From Achromobacter sp. UMC71 (GTDB lineage Bacteria > Pseudomonadota > Gammaproteobacteria > Burkholderiales > Burkholderiaceae_B): a stretch of DNA of 64,000 bases. Below are positions 27,149-34,729 of this stretch, one piece after another. The notes below the pieces were generated by a model. It had not been told where the DNA came from. It searched no databases and saw nothing but the letters and a program-made list of their open reading frames with translations. The position numbers and the translations under genes are program-made. Each line of letters begins with the position of its first letter. The first letter of the stretch is position 1. The DNA is taken from positions 1 to 64,000 of the forward strand of contig NZ_LZZT01000031.1 in NCBI RefSeq assembly GCF_014170305.1, in the 5' to 3' direction.

Positions 27149-27898
27149 TCAATGGAATGACCCGATCGTTGAACGCAAGACCAGCCCCCAGCCGTCGATC
27201 AGCACGAACAGCAGGATCTTGATCGGCAGGGAAACTGTGACCGGCGGCATCATCATCATGCCCAGCCCCATCAGGACGCTGGAGACGATCAGGTCGATCA
27301 ATAGGAACGGCAGGAAAATCACAAAGCCAATCTGGAACGCCACACGCAGTTCAGACAGCATGAAAGCGGGAATCAGCTGCACATTGCTGACCTCTTCCAG
27401 CATGTTCGGCTTGGGCGCGCCCGACAGTTCCAGCATCAACGCCAGGTCTTCCTCGCGGGTCTGCTTGACCATGAAGACACGCAGTGGCTGGGCGCCGCGA
27501 GCATAGGCATCTTCGATCGACAATGTGCCCTGCATGAACGGCTGCAGCGCGTGCTGGTTCACGTCCTGCGCCACGGGCGCCATCACGAAAAGCGTCAGGA
27601 ACAGCGACAGACCCAGTAGTGCAGCGTTGGGCGGAGTCTCCTGCATGCCAAAGGCGTGGCGCAACATCGACAGCACGATGATGATGCGCAGAAACCCCGT
27701 CATGCACACCAGCATGGCGGGCAAGAGGCTCAACACCGTCAGGCCGATAGCCACTCGCAGCGCCATGGCGGTTTCGGGTGCGGCGCCGGCGGGCACGAGG
27801 GATCCTGCGGAAGGGGCCTGACCGGCGGCCAGGGCGCTTGCCGCATAGGCGAACGGAAGCAGCACCGCCATGACGGCGGCGAGATGGCGCGTCTTCAT
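27149..27898 (-). CDS. fliP: Flagellar export gate protein FliP
   Basis: 249 residues with an N-terminal signal peptide (MKTRHLAAVMAVLLPFAYAASALAA in shape) and the family signature region around MTGFLRIIIVLSMLRHAFGM and PPNAALLGLSLFLTLFVM. Four membrane segments end with FVLIDGWGLVLRSTIGSFH. FliP forms the core of the type III export gate with FliQ and FliR. Unusually, fliP sits far from fliQ/fliR: fliQR are near the operon start while fliNOP are near its end. It overlaps fliO by four bases. Confidence 0.95.
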   Translation of the reverse strand: MKTRHLAAVMAVLLPFAYAASALAAGQAPSAGSLVPAGAAPETAMALRVAIGLTVLSLLPAMLVCMTGFLRIIIVLSMLRHAFGMQETPPNAALLGLSLFLTLFVMAPVAQDVNQHALQPFMQGTLSIEDAYARGAQPLRVFMVKQTREEDLALMLELSGAPKPNMLEEVSNVQLIPAFMLSELRVAFQIGFVIFLPFLLIDLIVSSVLMGLGMMMMPPVTVSLPIKILLFVLIDGWGLVLRSTIGSFH

Positions 27899-28221
27899 GG
27901 TTCGCTCCGCGCGTCTGCACCGGACACGGGTTCACGGGCCACTTCGCGGGCGCCCGCATCGCTGACGGACAACAGCAGCCGTTGACCGCCAAACTCGATG
28001 ACCTCCAGAGTCACCTTAGGACTCAAACGCGTGCCGCCCAGGCGCCGCAATGCCGGACCCGAAATCCGGCGGCCCGCCGGCGTCCCGGTACGTGCGCGCC
28101 ACCACAGCACGAGGCCGCACGCGGCCAGCGCCAACACGATCGCCAGCGCCCACGACCAGGACTGCAACCCCGTCGTTGGAGCAGTTTCTCGCGCCCACTC
28201 CAAGGGCGTACCGGCGCTCAT
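27895..28221 (-). CDS. fliO: FliO-like flagellar export protein
   Basis: A 108-residue protein with one membrane segment (SWALAIVLALAACGLVLWW, about residues 23-41) and a small basic cytoplasmic domain (RLSPKVTLEVIEFGGQRLLL). This is the size and layout of FliO, which assists assembly of the FliP ring. The position between fliN and fliP, with four-base overlaps on both sides, supports the call; sequence conservation in the family is low. Confidence 0.8.
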   Translation of the reverse strand: MSAGTPLEWARETAPTTGLQSWSWALAIVLALAACGLVLWWRARTGTPAGRRISGPALRRLGGTRLSPKVTLEVIEFGGQRLLLSVSDAGAREVAREPVSGADARSEP

Positions 28222-28565
28222 GCGAGCGAACGCAGATCCAGGGGTAGCTCAATGACGCGGATGCCGAAGTGGTCGCCAACCGCGACCAGTTCGCCTCGCG
28301 CCACCACACTGCCTTCCAGCAGCAGGTCCACCGGCTGATCGACCCGTCTATTCAACGCAAAGACTTGCGCGCTCCTGGCGTTGATCAGGTCTCCCACCGT
28401 CAGTTCCACTTCGCCAACCCGCACGGACAACGTTGCCTTGACGCTGTGGATGGGGTTGAGATTGCGGATTGCCAACGCCTGTTGCTCAGCCTGGGCGTCC
28501 ACGCCTTCCGGGAACTCGATGGGTTGAGCCATTGCGCCGGCAATGTCTCCGTGTTGCGTAGTCAA
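28218..28565 (-). CDS. fliN: FliN-like switch/C-ring protein with a TTG start
   Basis: 115 residues ending in a SPOA (surface presentation of antigens) domain, about residues 43-112: VKATLSVRVGEVELTVGDL and FGIRVIELPLDL. FliN dimers build the base of the C-ring and dock the FliH-FliI ATPase. The TTG at 28565 has a perfect AGGAG eight bases upstream; the first ATG, 11 codons in (28532), is poorly spaced from any such site, so the TTG start is preferred. It lies 43 bases after fliM and overlaps fliO. Confidence 0.85.
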   Translation of the reverse strand: MTTQHGDIAGAMAQPIEFPEGVDAQAEQQALAIRNLNPIHSVKATLSVRVGEVELTVGDLINARSAQVFALNRRVDQPVDLLLEGSVVARGELVAVGDHFGIRVIELPLDLRSLA

Positions 28566-28608
28566 AATTCGTACTCCTGCAGAGTTTTTCTAATATTGCG
28601 AACGTCGC

Positions 28609-29379
28609 CTAGGGCGCCGCCCGTCCAAACCTGATGGCCTTTTGCGGGCCGATTCTGGCCAGATGCGCGTCAGCGACCGGCGACGCGTCACCGGCCAGCA
28701 GCGCCACCGGTTCATCCAGCTTGTGGTCCAGGGCGATCACATCGCCCGTCGTCAACGAACACAGACTGCCGATGTCCAGGCGCACCGAACGCAAGGCGAC
28801 GGACAGGGTGACCGGACGCAGGCCAATTACCTGCGGTAACGACACCAGCGGCACCTCCAGCGCATCAGGCAGACGCGCCGTGACATTGCGCGCCACCCCA
28901 GCGCTGCACACCAGTACGAGCGGCGCACCCGCCACCGACAACGACAGCGCCAGCCCCCCGCGCAACAACCCCGTCGGCAAGACGCACGCTGCGTCGTCAT
29001 TGACCGCGGTCCAGTCGAAACGCGTGCAAAGCGACGCGGCCAAGGCGCGCACGGCCTGACGCGCCACGGCCTGTGAGACAGGTCCGCCGTGGCGGGTCAC
29101 CGCGTCCGGCTCCCGCCGGTCGTCGCACAGGGCACCGCCCAGTCCCTGCGCCGCGGCATCCGGGTGGGTCAACCAAACGCCATCCCAGTCGCCGCTACCC
29201 GTCAGGCACAACCAGCCCGCTACGGCCGCCTCGGCTGGCGCTACGGCGCCACCGGCGACCGCCACGATGGATTCGTCGGTACCCCACTGCCCAGCCCAGT
29301 CGCGCAACGCCAGTCGCACCCTGTCTGCAGCCCGCTCGCGTTCCGCCTGCGTCCACCAAGCTATCGTCCAGGTCGTCAT
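28609..29379 (-). CDS. fliM: Short FliM-like protein with SPOA domain, no CheY-binding motif
   Basis: Only 256 residues, where FliM is usually about 330. The C-terminal SPOA region is recognisable (about residues 185-250, LSVALRSVRLDIGSLCSLTTGDVIALDH). The N-terminal EIDALL-type motif that binds phosphorylated CheY is absent, and the middle CheC-like domain is hard to see. In size and layout it resembles the C-ring proteins of injectisomes (SctQ/YscQ). With FliN it could form a sorting platform for export but would not be expected to take chemotaxis input. The stop of flgE overlaps its ATG by one base. Confidence 0.75.
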   Translation of the reverse strand: MTTWTIAWWTQAERERAADRVRLALRDWAGQWGTDESIVAVAGGAVAPAEAAVAGWLCLTGSGDWDGVWLTHPDAAAQGLGGALCDDRREPDAVTRHGGPVSQAVARQAVRALAASLCTRFDWTAVNDDAACVLPTGLLRGGLALSLSVAGAPLVLVCSAGVARNVTARLPDALEVPLVSLPQVIGLRPVTLSVALRSVRLDIGSLCSLTTGDVIALDHKLDEPVALLAGDASPVADAHLARIGPQKAIRFGRAAP

Positions 29380-30578
29380 CAGCGTCTGCCTTTCAGGTCG
29401 AATAGCGACTGGATCAGGTCGTTAGCGGTGGAAATCGTCTGCGACGCCGCCTGGTAGCCGCGCTGCATCACGACGAGGTCGCTGAATTCCTGCGACAGGT
29501 CGACGTTGGACCCTTCGATCCGGCCGGTCTGCAGGCGCCCGAAGCCCGCCTCGCGGGGGTTGCCCAGCGTGCGACCCCGCTCGTCCAACAGGACGAACTG
29601 GCTGGCGCCGAGCGGCGACAGCACGTCGTCCGAGGCAAAGCGGGCCAGTGCAATGCGTGCCCCCTGGACCGACCGGCCGTTGGAATATGCCACCGACAGC
29701 ACGCCGGCAGCATCAAAGGTCACACCAGTGGCGGTCCCGGCGGCGTAGCCGTCCTGGCCCGACACGGTGAGCGTAGAGGTGGTGCCCGACGCGAACGAGG
29801 TCACGCCCTCGCTGAAGTCCAGCGTGATCGACTGCGTCGCCAGCGACGGCAGCGCGTAGGTCACGCCGATTTTGGCGGAGGCAGGATCCAACCGGCCGTC
29901 CTTGAACACCAGCGTGCCTTCGCCGATCTTGTTCGGCCCGTCTTCCACGGTGACCTTCCAGGCACCCGGCTGGGTTGCCCCCACGTTGGCGAAGGACACC
30001 TTGAGCAAATGTTCCGTGCCGCTGCGGTCGTAGATCTTGACCGCCGCCAACTGGTGGTCGGTGCCCGTCGAGGACAGGTATCCGGTAAAGCGGATGGACG
30101 AGGTGGAATTGGCGGGCGACGTGGTCAGACCTGCCAGCGAGATTTGCCCGAGCGGCCCTTCGCCTTTTCGATTGGTGCCCAGCACGACTGCCCCGTCGCT
30201 TTTGTTGCGCAGGATACCGTCATCGCCGAAGTCGAACTGGCCGGCTCGCGTGTAACGTACCTCGCCGTCCGGCGCGCGCAGCATGAAATAGCCGGCGCCG
30301 TCCAACGCCATATCGAGGCCGGCGCCCGTCTGGCGGGCCTCGCCCGGCGAGAAATCGATGCGGCTGGCATAGGCATTGACGCCGCCGCCGCTGCCTTCCC
30401 CGCCCAACCCTTGCCGATCATGCTTGTACGGCACGCTGGCATTGAACTGCTCTTCGAACAGCAGTTGGGATTTCTTGAAACCCGGCGTGTTCATGTTGGC
30501 GACGTTGTTGCTTATGGTGCGCAGCCCCTTGGAAAATCCGTTCATTCCTGCCAGGCTGAGCCAGATGCTGTCGAGCAT
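29379..30578 (-). CDS. flgE: Flagellar hook protein FlgE
   Basis: 399 residues with the family N-terminus (SIWLSLAGMNGFSKGLRTIS and NNVANMNTPGFKKSQLLFEE) and C-terminus (FSDLVVMQRGYQAASQTIST, ending NDLIQSLFDLKGRR); the middle carries the FlgE-type beta domains (FGDDGILRNKSDGAVVLG). Hook monomers polymerise outside the cell on the rod after export. It is the most distal structural component encoded here: no hook-filament junction or flagellin gene follows. Confidence 0.95.
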   Translation of the reverse strand: MLDSIWLSLAGMNGFSKGLRTISNNVANMNTPGFKKSQLLFEEQFNASVPYKHDRQGLGGEGSGGGVNAYASRIDFSPGEARQTGAGLDMALDGAGYFMLRAPDGEVRYTRAGQFDFGDDGILRNKSDGAVVLGTNRKGEGPLGQISLAGLTTSPANSTSSIRFTGYLSSTGTDHQLAAVKIYDRSGTEHLLKVSFANVGATQPGAWKVTVEDGPNKIGEGTLVFKDGRLDPASAKIGVTYALPSLATQSITLDFSEGVTSFASGTTSTLTVSGQDGYAAGTATGVTFDAAGVLSVAYSNGRSVQGARIALARFASDDVLSPLGASQFVLLDERGRTLGNPREAGFGRLQTGRIEGSNVDLSQEFSDLVVMQRGYQAASQTISTANDLIQSLFDLKGRR

Positions 30579-30589
30579 ATCCGTCCCCT

Positions 30590-30979
30590 TCAGCGGATGG
30601 CCGACACCGAGCCCAAGCTCAGGTCATTGACGATGGACCCGCTGGAGGTCCGCACGCTGAGCATGGGGCTGCCGGACGCGAGACTCAGCGCCGTCACCAC
30701 GCCTGTGATGCTGCCCGTAGCGGACTGCACATCCACTGTCTTGCCGATCAGCCCCACAGATTGCAGGGAGGATTGCAGGCCCACCAACTGGTCGAGCTTG
30801 GCGTAGGTCTGGCGGCTTTGCTCCAGGGAAGAGAACTGCGCGATCTGACCGATGAAATCCTGATTCTCCATCGGCTTCAGCGGGTTCTGGTTGGTCAGCT
30901 GCGCCAGCAGCACCTTGAGCAGGTCCTGCATGCCCAGTTGGGTCGAGGCGGATGCTGCCGCGGTCGAATCGATTGCCAT
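30590..30979 (-). CDS. flgD: Short hook-cap protein FlgD
   Basis: 129 residues from ATG 30979. The conserved N-terminal half is clear: LGMQDLLKVLLAQLTNQNPL, then KPMENQDFIGQIAQFSSLEQ. The C-terminal Tudor/Ig-like domains of typical (about 220-residue) FlgD are missing, leaving only a short beta-rich tail. Short forms occur in some flagellar systems. FlgD caps the growing hook and is discarded at maturity. It lies between the fliK-position gene (5 bases) and flgE (11 bases). Confidence 0.85.
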   Translation of the reverse strand: MAIDSTAAASASTQLGMQDLLKVLLAQLTNQNPLKPMENQDFIGQIAQFSSLEQSRQTYAKLDQLVGLQSSLQSVGLIGKTVDVQSATGSITGVVTALSLASGSPMLSVRTSSGSIVNDLSLGSVSAIR

Positions 30980-30984
30980 GATGC

Positions 30985-31656
30985 TTACTCCGACGGTTTG
31001 GGTGAGGACAATTGCGAACCGTCCACCACCGGACGGCCGTTGAGATATAGCGATGCCACGTCTTGCCGCCCGGACAACAGGCTCGACGCAATGGCAGCAG
31101 CCAAATGACTGGCCTCGCGGCTGTTCAGCGAGGCATCCCGAATCCAGACGGATACGCCCTGCTCGCCGCATTCGGCATGAATGGACTGTTTGCGGGTGCG
31201 AGCACTGCGCAAGACTTCCCCTTGGCCCGCCATGGCAGCAGGCAACGCGGCGACACCTCGCGGATTGGTCGACGCGGCGGCAAGCGGCGGCATGCAGGCC
31301 AGCGGTATCGGCAACACCGCCTGTGCCGCAGCGCCTGCGCCCGACGTCAGGCGCGCGGCTGCTATCGGCGCCCCGTGCGCACCCGGGGCGCTGAGCGGTG
31401 CGGGCGCCTCGTCTAGCGGACCGGTGAATGGCGTACCTGTCTGCTCCGCGCGGCCCGCTGCTGGTCGGGCGGGCGTCGCAGACTCGCCCGGTCCGGGCGG
31501 GACCCGCTCCTGCCTCGCCCCCAAGGACCGGTCGCGCAGCCACGATTGAGCCTGCGCCTGTTCCACAGCCTGACGCCAATCGCCCGAACCACCGCCTGAG
31601 CGCGTGCTGCCAGCCGAGGTGGTGCCGCTCGGCATCAATGCGTCAAAGGTGCTCAT
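30985..31656 (-). CDS. Ala/Pro/Gly-rich protein in the fliK position
   Basis: 223 residues (MSTFDALMPSGTTSAGS...) with GGAGG five bases before the ATG. The first 150 residues are low-complexity Ser, Gly, Ala and Pro; the last about 70 look folded (SIHAECGEQGVSVWIRDASL, SHLAAAIASSLLSGRQDVAS). Placement between fliJ and flgD and the disordered-then-folded layout fit FliK, the exported hook-length ruler and substrate-specificity switch. It is much shorter than usual FliK (about 400) and the standard C-terminal motif is not evident, so the ruler would be short. A type III needle-length-like regulator is an alternative. Confidence 0.55.
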   Translation of the reverse strand: MSTFDALMPSGTTSAGSTRSGGGSGDWRQAVEQAQAQSWLRDRSLGARQERVPPGPGESATPARPAAGRAEQTGTPFTGPLDEAPAPLSAPGAHGAPIAAARLTSGAGAAAQAVLPIPLACMPPLAAASTNPRGVAALPAAMAGQGEVLRSARTRKQSIHAECGEQGVSVWIRDASLNSREASHLAAAIASSLLSGRQDVASLYLNGRPVVDGSQLSSPKPSE

Positions 31657-32101
31657 GGTTGCCTCCCCACAGCGGCCAGGCGTCATCGGCCAGTCGTTGA
31701 TCGCTGCGCGCGGACTCCAACTGGAAATCGCGTGCAGCGTCTTGCTTGTGGCGGTCCAAGGTGTCGCTGCGCCGATGCGCGCGCAGCACCTGGTCGCGGC
31801 ATGCCTGGACGGCCTCGATCAAGGCCGTCTCGTGGCCGCAGGCGGCATCCAAGCGCGCCTGCATCAGGCTCAGGGCCGCGCGCACGACCTCGTGGCGCGC
31901 CGGGTCGAAGCCGCCTGCCGTGGTCGATACCCAATCCGCGTGATGCTGCCTCAACGCCTGGCGCAGCCCTTGCAGTACGTCCTGATGGGCATCCAGCCGC
32001 TGCTGCGCCTGGGCCATGGCCAAACGCGCCTGTTCCAGCCGATGCGTGTACAAGGATTCCAACGCGGCGAGCGAATACTTGAAGCGGGTCTGCGCCGTCA
32101 T
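31643..32101 (-). CDS. fliJ: FliJ-like export chaperone
   Basis: 152 residues, almost entirely helical coiled coil (ALESLYTHRLEQARLAMAQA, then QQRLDAHQDVLQGLRQAL), as in FliJ, the stalk protein that sits in the FliI hexamer and couples it to FlhA. It follows fliI with a four-base overlap and overlaps the fliK-position gene by 14 bases. Sequence identity in this family is low; position and coiled-coil character support the assignment. Confidence 0.8.
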   Translation of the reverse strand: MTAQTRFKYSLAALESLYTHRLEQARLAMAQAQQRLDAHQDVLQGLRQALRQHHADWVSTTAGGFDPARHEVVRAALSLMQARLDAACGHETALIEAVQACRDQVLRAHRRSDTLDRHKQDAARDFQLESARSDQRLADDAWPLWGGNHEHL

Positions 32102-33435
32102 GACGCCTCCCCCCGCCCGTCGGCAATGATCGCCGCGAGCGCCTCGAACGCACCGCGGCGGGTATCCGGCGCGTCGGTCTCCTGGCGTAGCCAGCCCTCC
32201 AACGCGGGAGCCAGTGCCAGTGCCGCATCCAGCGCCGGATTGGTGCCCGCTTGATAGGCGCCGATGTCCACCATCTGGCGGTTGCGCTCAAGCAGCGCCA
32301 GTCTGGCAGACGCCTCTGCGATCAATGTCCGTTCGGACTTACTGGCCAGTTCGCCAGCCAGACGGCTGACGCTGCGCAGCACGTCGATGGCCGGATAATG
32401 CCCACGGTGGGCCAAGTCACGGGTGAGCACGATATGACCGTCCAAAGTTGCCCGCAAACTATCCGCGATCGGTTCGTTGAAATCATCGCCCTCCACCAAC
32501 ACCGTGAAGATGGCGCTGATCGAACCACCGTTTTCCAAACGGCCGCAGCGTTCGCACAGCTCGGGAATATCGGCGAACACCGAGGGTGTGTAACCGCGGG
32601 CAGTCGGCGGCTCGCCTGCTGCCAGCCCGATCTCGCGCCGCGCCATGGCGTAGCGCGTCACCGAATCCATGGTCAGGAATACGCTCTGCCCCTGGTCGCG
32701 GAAATATTCTGCCACCGCCATCGCGGCGTAGGTGGCGCGGGCGCGCATCAATGCGGGTTCGTCCGATGTCGCCACCACCACCACCGAGCGCGCCAGCGCG
32801 TCGGGTCCCAGTTGCCGCTCGATGAAGTCGCGCACTTCGCGGCCGCGCTCGCCGATCAGGGCAATCACGTTGACGTCCGCTTGCACGCCGCGCGCCAGCA
32901 TGCCCAGCAGCGTGCTCTTGCCGACGCCGCTGCCAGCGAAGATACCAATGCGCTGCCCCTGACCCAGCGGCAACATGGCATCGATGACCCGCACCCCCGT
33001 TTCCAACGGAGCATCGATCGGTTTGCGGTGCAGCGGATTGACAGGCGCCGCTTTCAGCGGTGCCAACACCTCGGCTGCCACCGGCGCACCGCCATCCAGC
33101 GGCTCGCAGAATGCGTTCACCACCCGGCCCAGCAGCGCCTGGCCCACCGGCACGCCGGCCAGGCTGCCCGCGACCGTCACCCGGCAGCCCGCGGCCACGC
33201 CATCCAGGCGGCCGTAGGGCATGAGCACGACACCGTCCGGCCGGACGCCGACCACCTCGGCCAGGATGTCGGCGCCGCCGCCCTGGGGCGTTATCCGGCA
33301 CAGTTCGCCCAGGCTTGCGTCCGGTCCGGCGCAGGTCACGACCAGGCCAGTGACATGCCGCACCGCCCCGTCGCGCGCATACAGCGCCGCGGTATTGATC
33401 GCCTTCAGATAGGGCGCCAGGGCCGGCATACTCAT
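32098..33435 (-). CDS. fliI: Flagellar export ATPase FliI
   Basis: 445 residues, with Walker A GSGVGKST (about residue 170), the following GERGREVRDFIE, Walker B region SVFLTMDSVTRYAMARREI, and the family stretch ERCGRLENGGSISAIFTVLV. It matches the F1-beta-like ATPase of flagellar and type III export systems, which unloads chaperones and delivers substrates to the gate. GAGGAG lies seven bases before the ATG. All catalytic motifs are intact, so energised export is expected. Confidence 0.97.
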   Translation of the reverse strand: MSMPALAPYLKAINTAALYARDGAVRHVTGLVVTCAGPDASLGELCRITPQGGGADILAEVVGVRPDGVVLMPYGRLDGVAAGCRVTVAGSLAGVPVGQALLGRVVNAFCEPLDGGAPVAAEVLAPLKAAPVNPLHRKPIDAPLETGVRVIDAMLPLGQGQRIGIFAGSGVGKSTLLGMLARGVQADVNVIALIGERGREVRDFIERQLGPDALARSVVVVATSDEPALMRARATYAAMAVAEYFRDQGQSVFLTMDSVTRYAMARREIGLAAGEPPTARGYTPSVFADIPELCERCGRLENGGSISAIFTVLVEGDDFNEPIADSLRATLDGHIVLTRDLAHRGHYPAIDVLRSVSRLAGELASKSERTLIAEASARLALLERNRQMVDIGAYQAGTNPALDAALALAPALEGWLRQETDAPDTRRGAFEALAAIIADGRGEAS

Positions 33436-34211
33436 GCTTGCTCTCCTCGCGCGCGATAGACCTGCGATAGGGCGTCAGCCAGCGCGGCGACCTGTTTATG
33501 CAGACGCGCGTCCAGATTGCCGGTCGCCGTCTGCAATACACAACCACCCTGCACCGCGGGGTCGGCCACCCACTGCACATCGGCAGCCTGCGGCGCCAGG
33601 GAGGCCGGATCGACGCCGGCTTCCTTCAGGAGTTCAATGTCGGCCGGAGCCATGCGCACCCGCCACTGGCCGGGGTCGCGCAGTTGTGCCGCGGCCTGTC
33701 TCACGACCGCCGCAACCCGCGTTGCATCGGGCGCCTCGCCCAGCATGCGGGCCAGAACGGCCAGGGCCAGTTCCAACGCGGCGTCCTCGGTGGCCCGGCC
33801 ATCTCGTGCCAGCGCCTGCACCAGCGCATCCACCACTTCCTGGAAGCGCGCCTGTTGCGCCGTCAGTTGTTCGGCCACCTGGGTCTGCGCCTGGCGCAGA
33901 CCCTCTTCCCTACCAGCTCGCAGGCCTTCCTCACGGGCGATCTTGCGCACCTGATCCGACTCTGTCTGCATCATCCGCTGTGCCAGAACCAGGCTACGTT
34001 GCTCGATTTCTGCCTCGGTCAGGGCGGGGTCCACGGGCGCCATCGAAGGCGGCGCTGCGGCTGGCGCAGGTGAGACGACGGCATCCGGCGCCGGTCGCAA
34101 GGCAGGGGGATGGGCGGGAGTCAGCGTACGCGGCGCCAACGCCGGACGCTGTCCCAGCAGGCGGGAAGACGGCGCCACCGGCATCTGGCGCAGAATGGCA
34201 GCGGTTTTCAT
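33432..34211 (-). CDS. fliH: FliH-like export ATPase regulator
   Basis: 259 residues. A Pro/Ala-rich N-terminus (about 1-65) is followed by a long Gln/Glu/Ala helix (EIEQRSLVLAQRMMQTESDQ, KIAREEGLRAGREEGLRQAQ with small-residue spacing typical of FliH) and a folded C-terminal domain (VRMAPADIELLKEAGVDP). FliH dimers hold FliI and tether it to the C-ring. The gene overlaps its neighbours by four bases each. Confidence 0.85.
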   Translation of the reverse strand: MKTAAILRQMPVAPSSRLLGQRPALAPRTLTPAHPPALRPAPDAVVSPAPAAAPPSMAPVDPALTEAEIEQRSLVLAQRMMQTESDQVRKIAREEGLRAGREEGLRQAQTQVAEQLTAQQARFQEVVDALVQALARDGRATEDAALELALAVLARMLGEAPDATRVAAVVRQAAAQLRDPGQWRVRMAPADIELLKEAGVDPASLAPQAADVQWVADPAVQGGCVLQTATGNLDARLHKQVAALADALSQVYRARGEQA

Positions 34212-34729
34212 GCGGGTCTCCCCTCGCGCCGCAGGAACTGCCAGCGTGCCGGACGTGGCCGGCCGGCCACCGACTGACGCGCGCCAAGACGCAGCTCCAG
34301 CTCATCCACGATGGCCTGCTCAAGCGCCACGGCGGGCGCCAGTTGCGCCGCCAATGCTTCAATCCGCTTGGCTCGCGCCAGACCGCACAGGTCCAGCAGT
34401 TCGGCCTTCCAGGGCCACTCGTGGCGCCGAATCACACGGCAGACCAAGGCATCCGACTCACCGCGTAGCAACATCCAGACATCCTGCGCGCTAGCGCGCA
34501 ATAGCCGCGCACCGGTCGGATGCTGTGCAGGATCGCGCGCCAGAAGCTCGCGTTCGCGCACCAACTGGCGCACCAGCTCGGGATCGGCGGGTATGCCGGT
34601 GCCGCGCAGCTCGTCCACCAGCGCCGTCAGTTGGCGACGCGGGCCATCCGGCAGGCGCGACAGCAACCAGGCCCGATCGCGACTGGCGACGGCATGCAAG
34701 GCCAGGGCGCAAAGACGCAGGCCGTCCAT
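34208..34729 (-). CDS. Reduced protein in the fliG position
   Basis: 173 residues starting MDGLRLCALALHAVASRDRA; helical, Leu/Arg-rich. It occupies the fliG slot between fliF and fliH (one-base overlap with the fliF stop, four with fliH) but is about half the length of FliG, and I cannot find the FliG middle-domain EHPQ motif or the charged torque helix of the C-terminal domain. It may be a heavily reduced FliG or a SctK-like adaptor joining the MS ring to FliM/FliN. A protein lacking the torque helix could not work with stators, in line with the absence of motA/motB here. Assignment rests on position. Confidence 0.5.
   Translation of the reverse strand: MDGLRLCALALHAVASRDRAWLLSRLPDGPRRQLTALVDELRGTGIPADPELVRQLVRERELLARDPAQHPTGARLLRASAQDVWMLLRGESDALVCRVIRRHEWPWKAELLDLCGLARAKRIEALAAQLAPAVALEQAIVDELELRLGARQSVAGRPRPARWQFLRREGRPA

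Noticed and set aside
27138-27152. TTG start of FliA overlapping the fliP stop
   Set aside because: Possible, but the ATG five codons later begins normal FliA sequence and needs no rare start; kept only as an alternative.
32251-33459. 402-codon plus-strand frame over fliI
   Set aside because: FliI on the minus strand is unmistakable; the opposite frame is a His/Gln/Arg-rich shadow.
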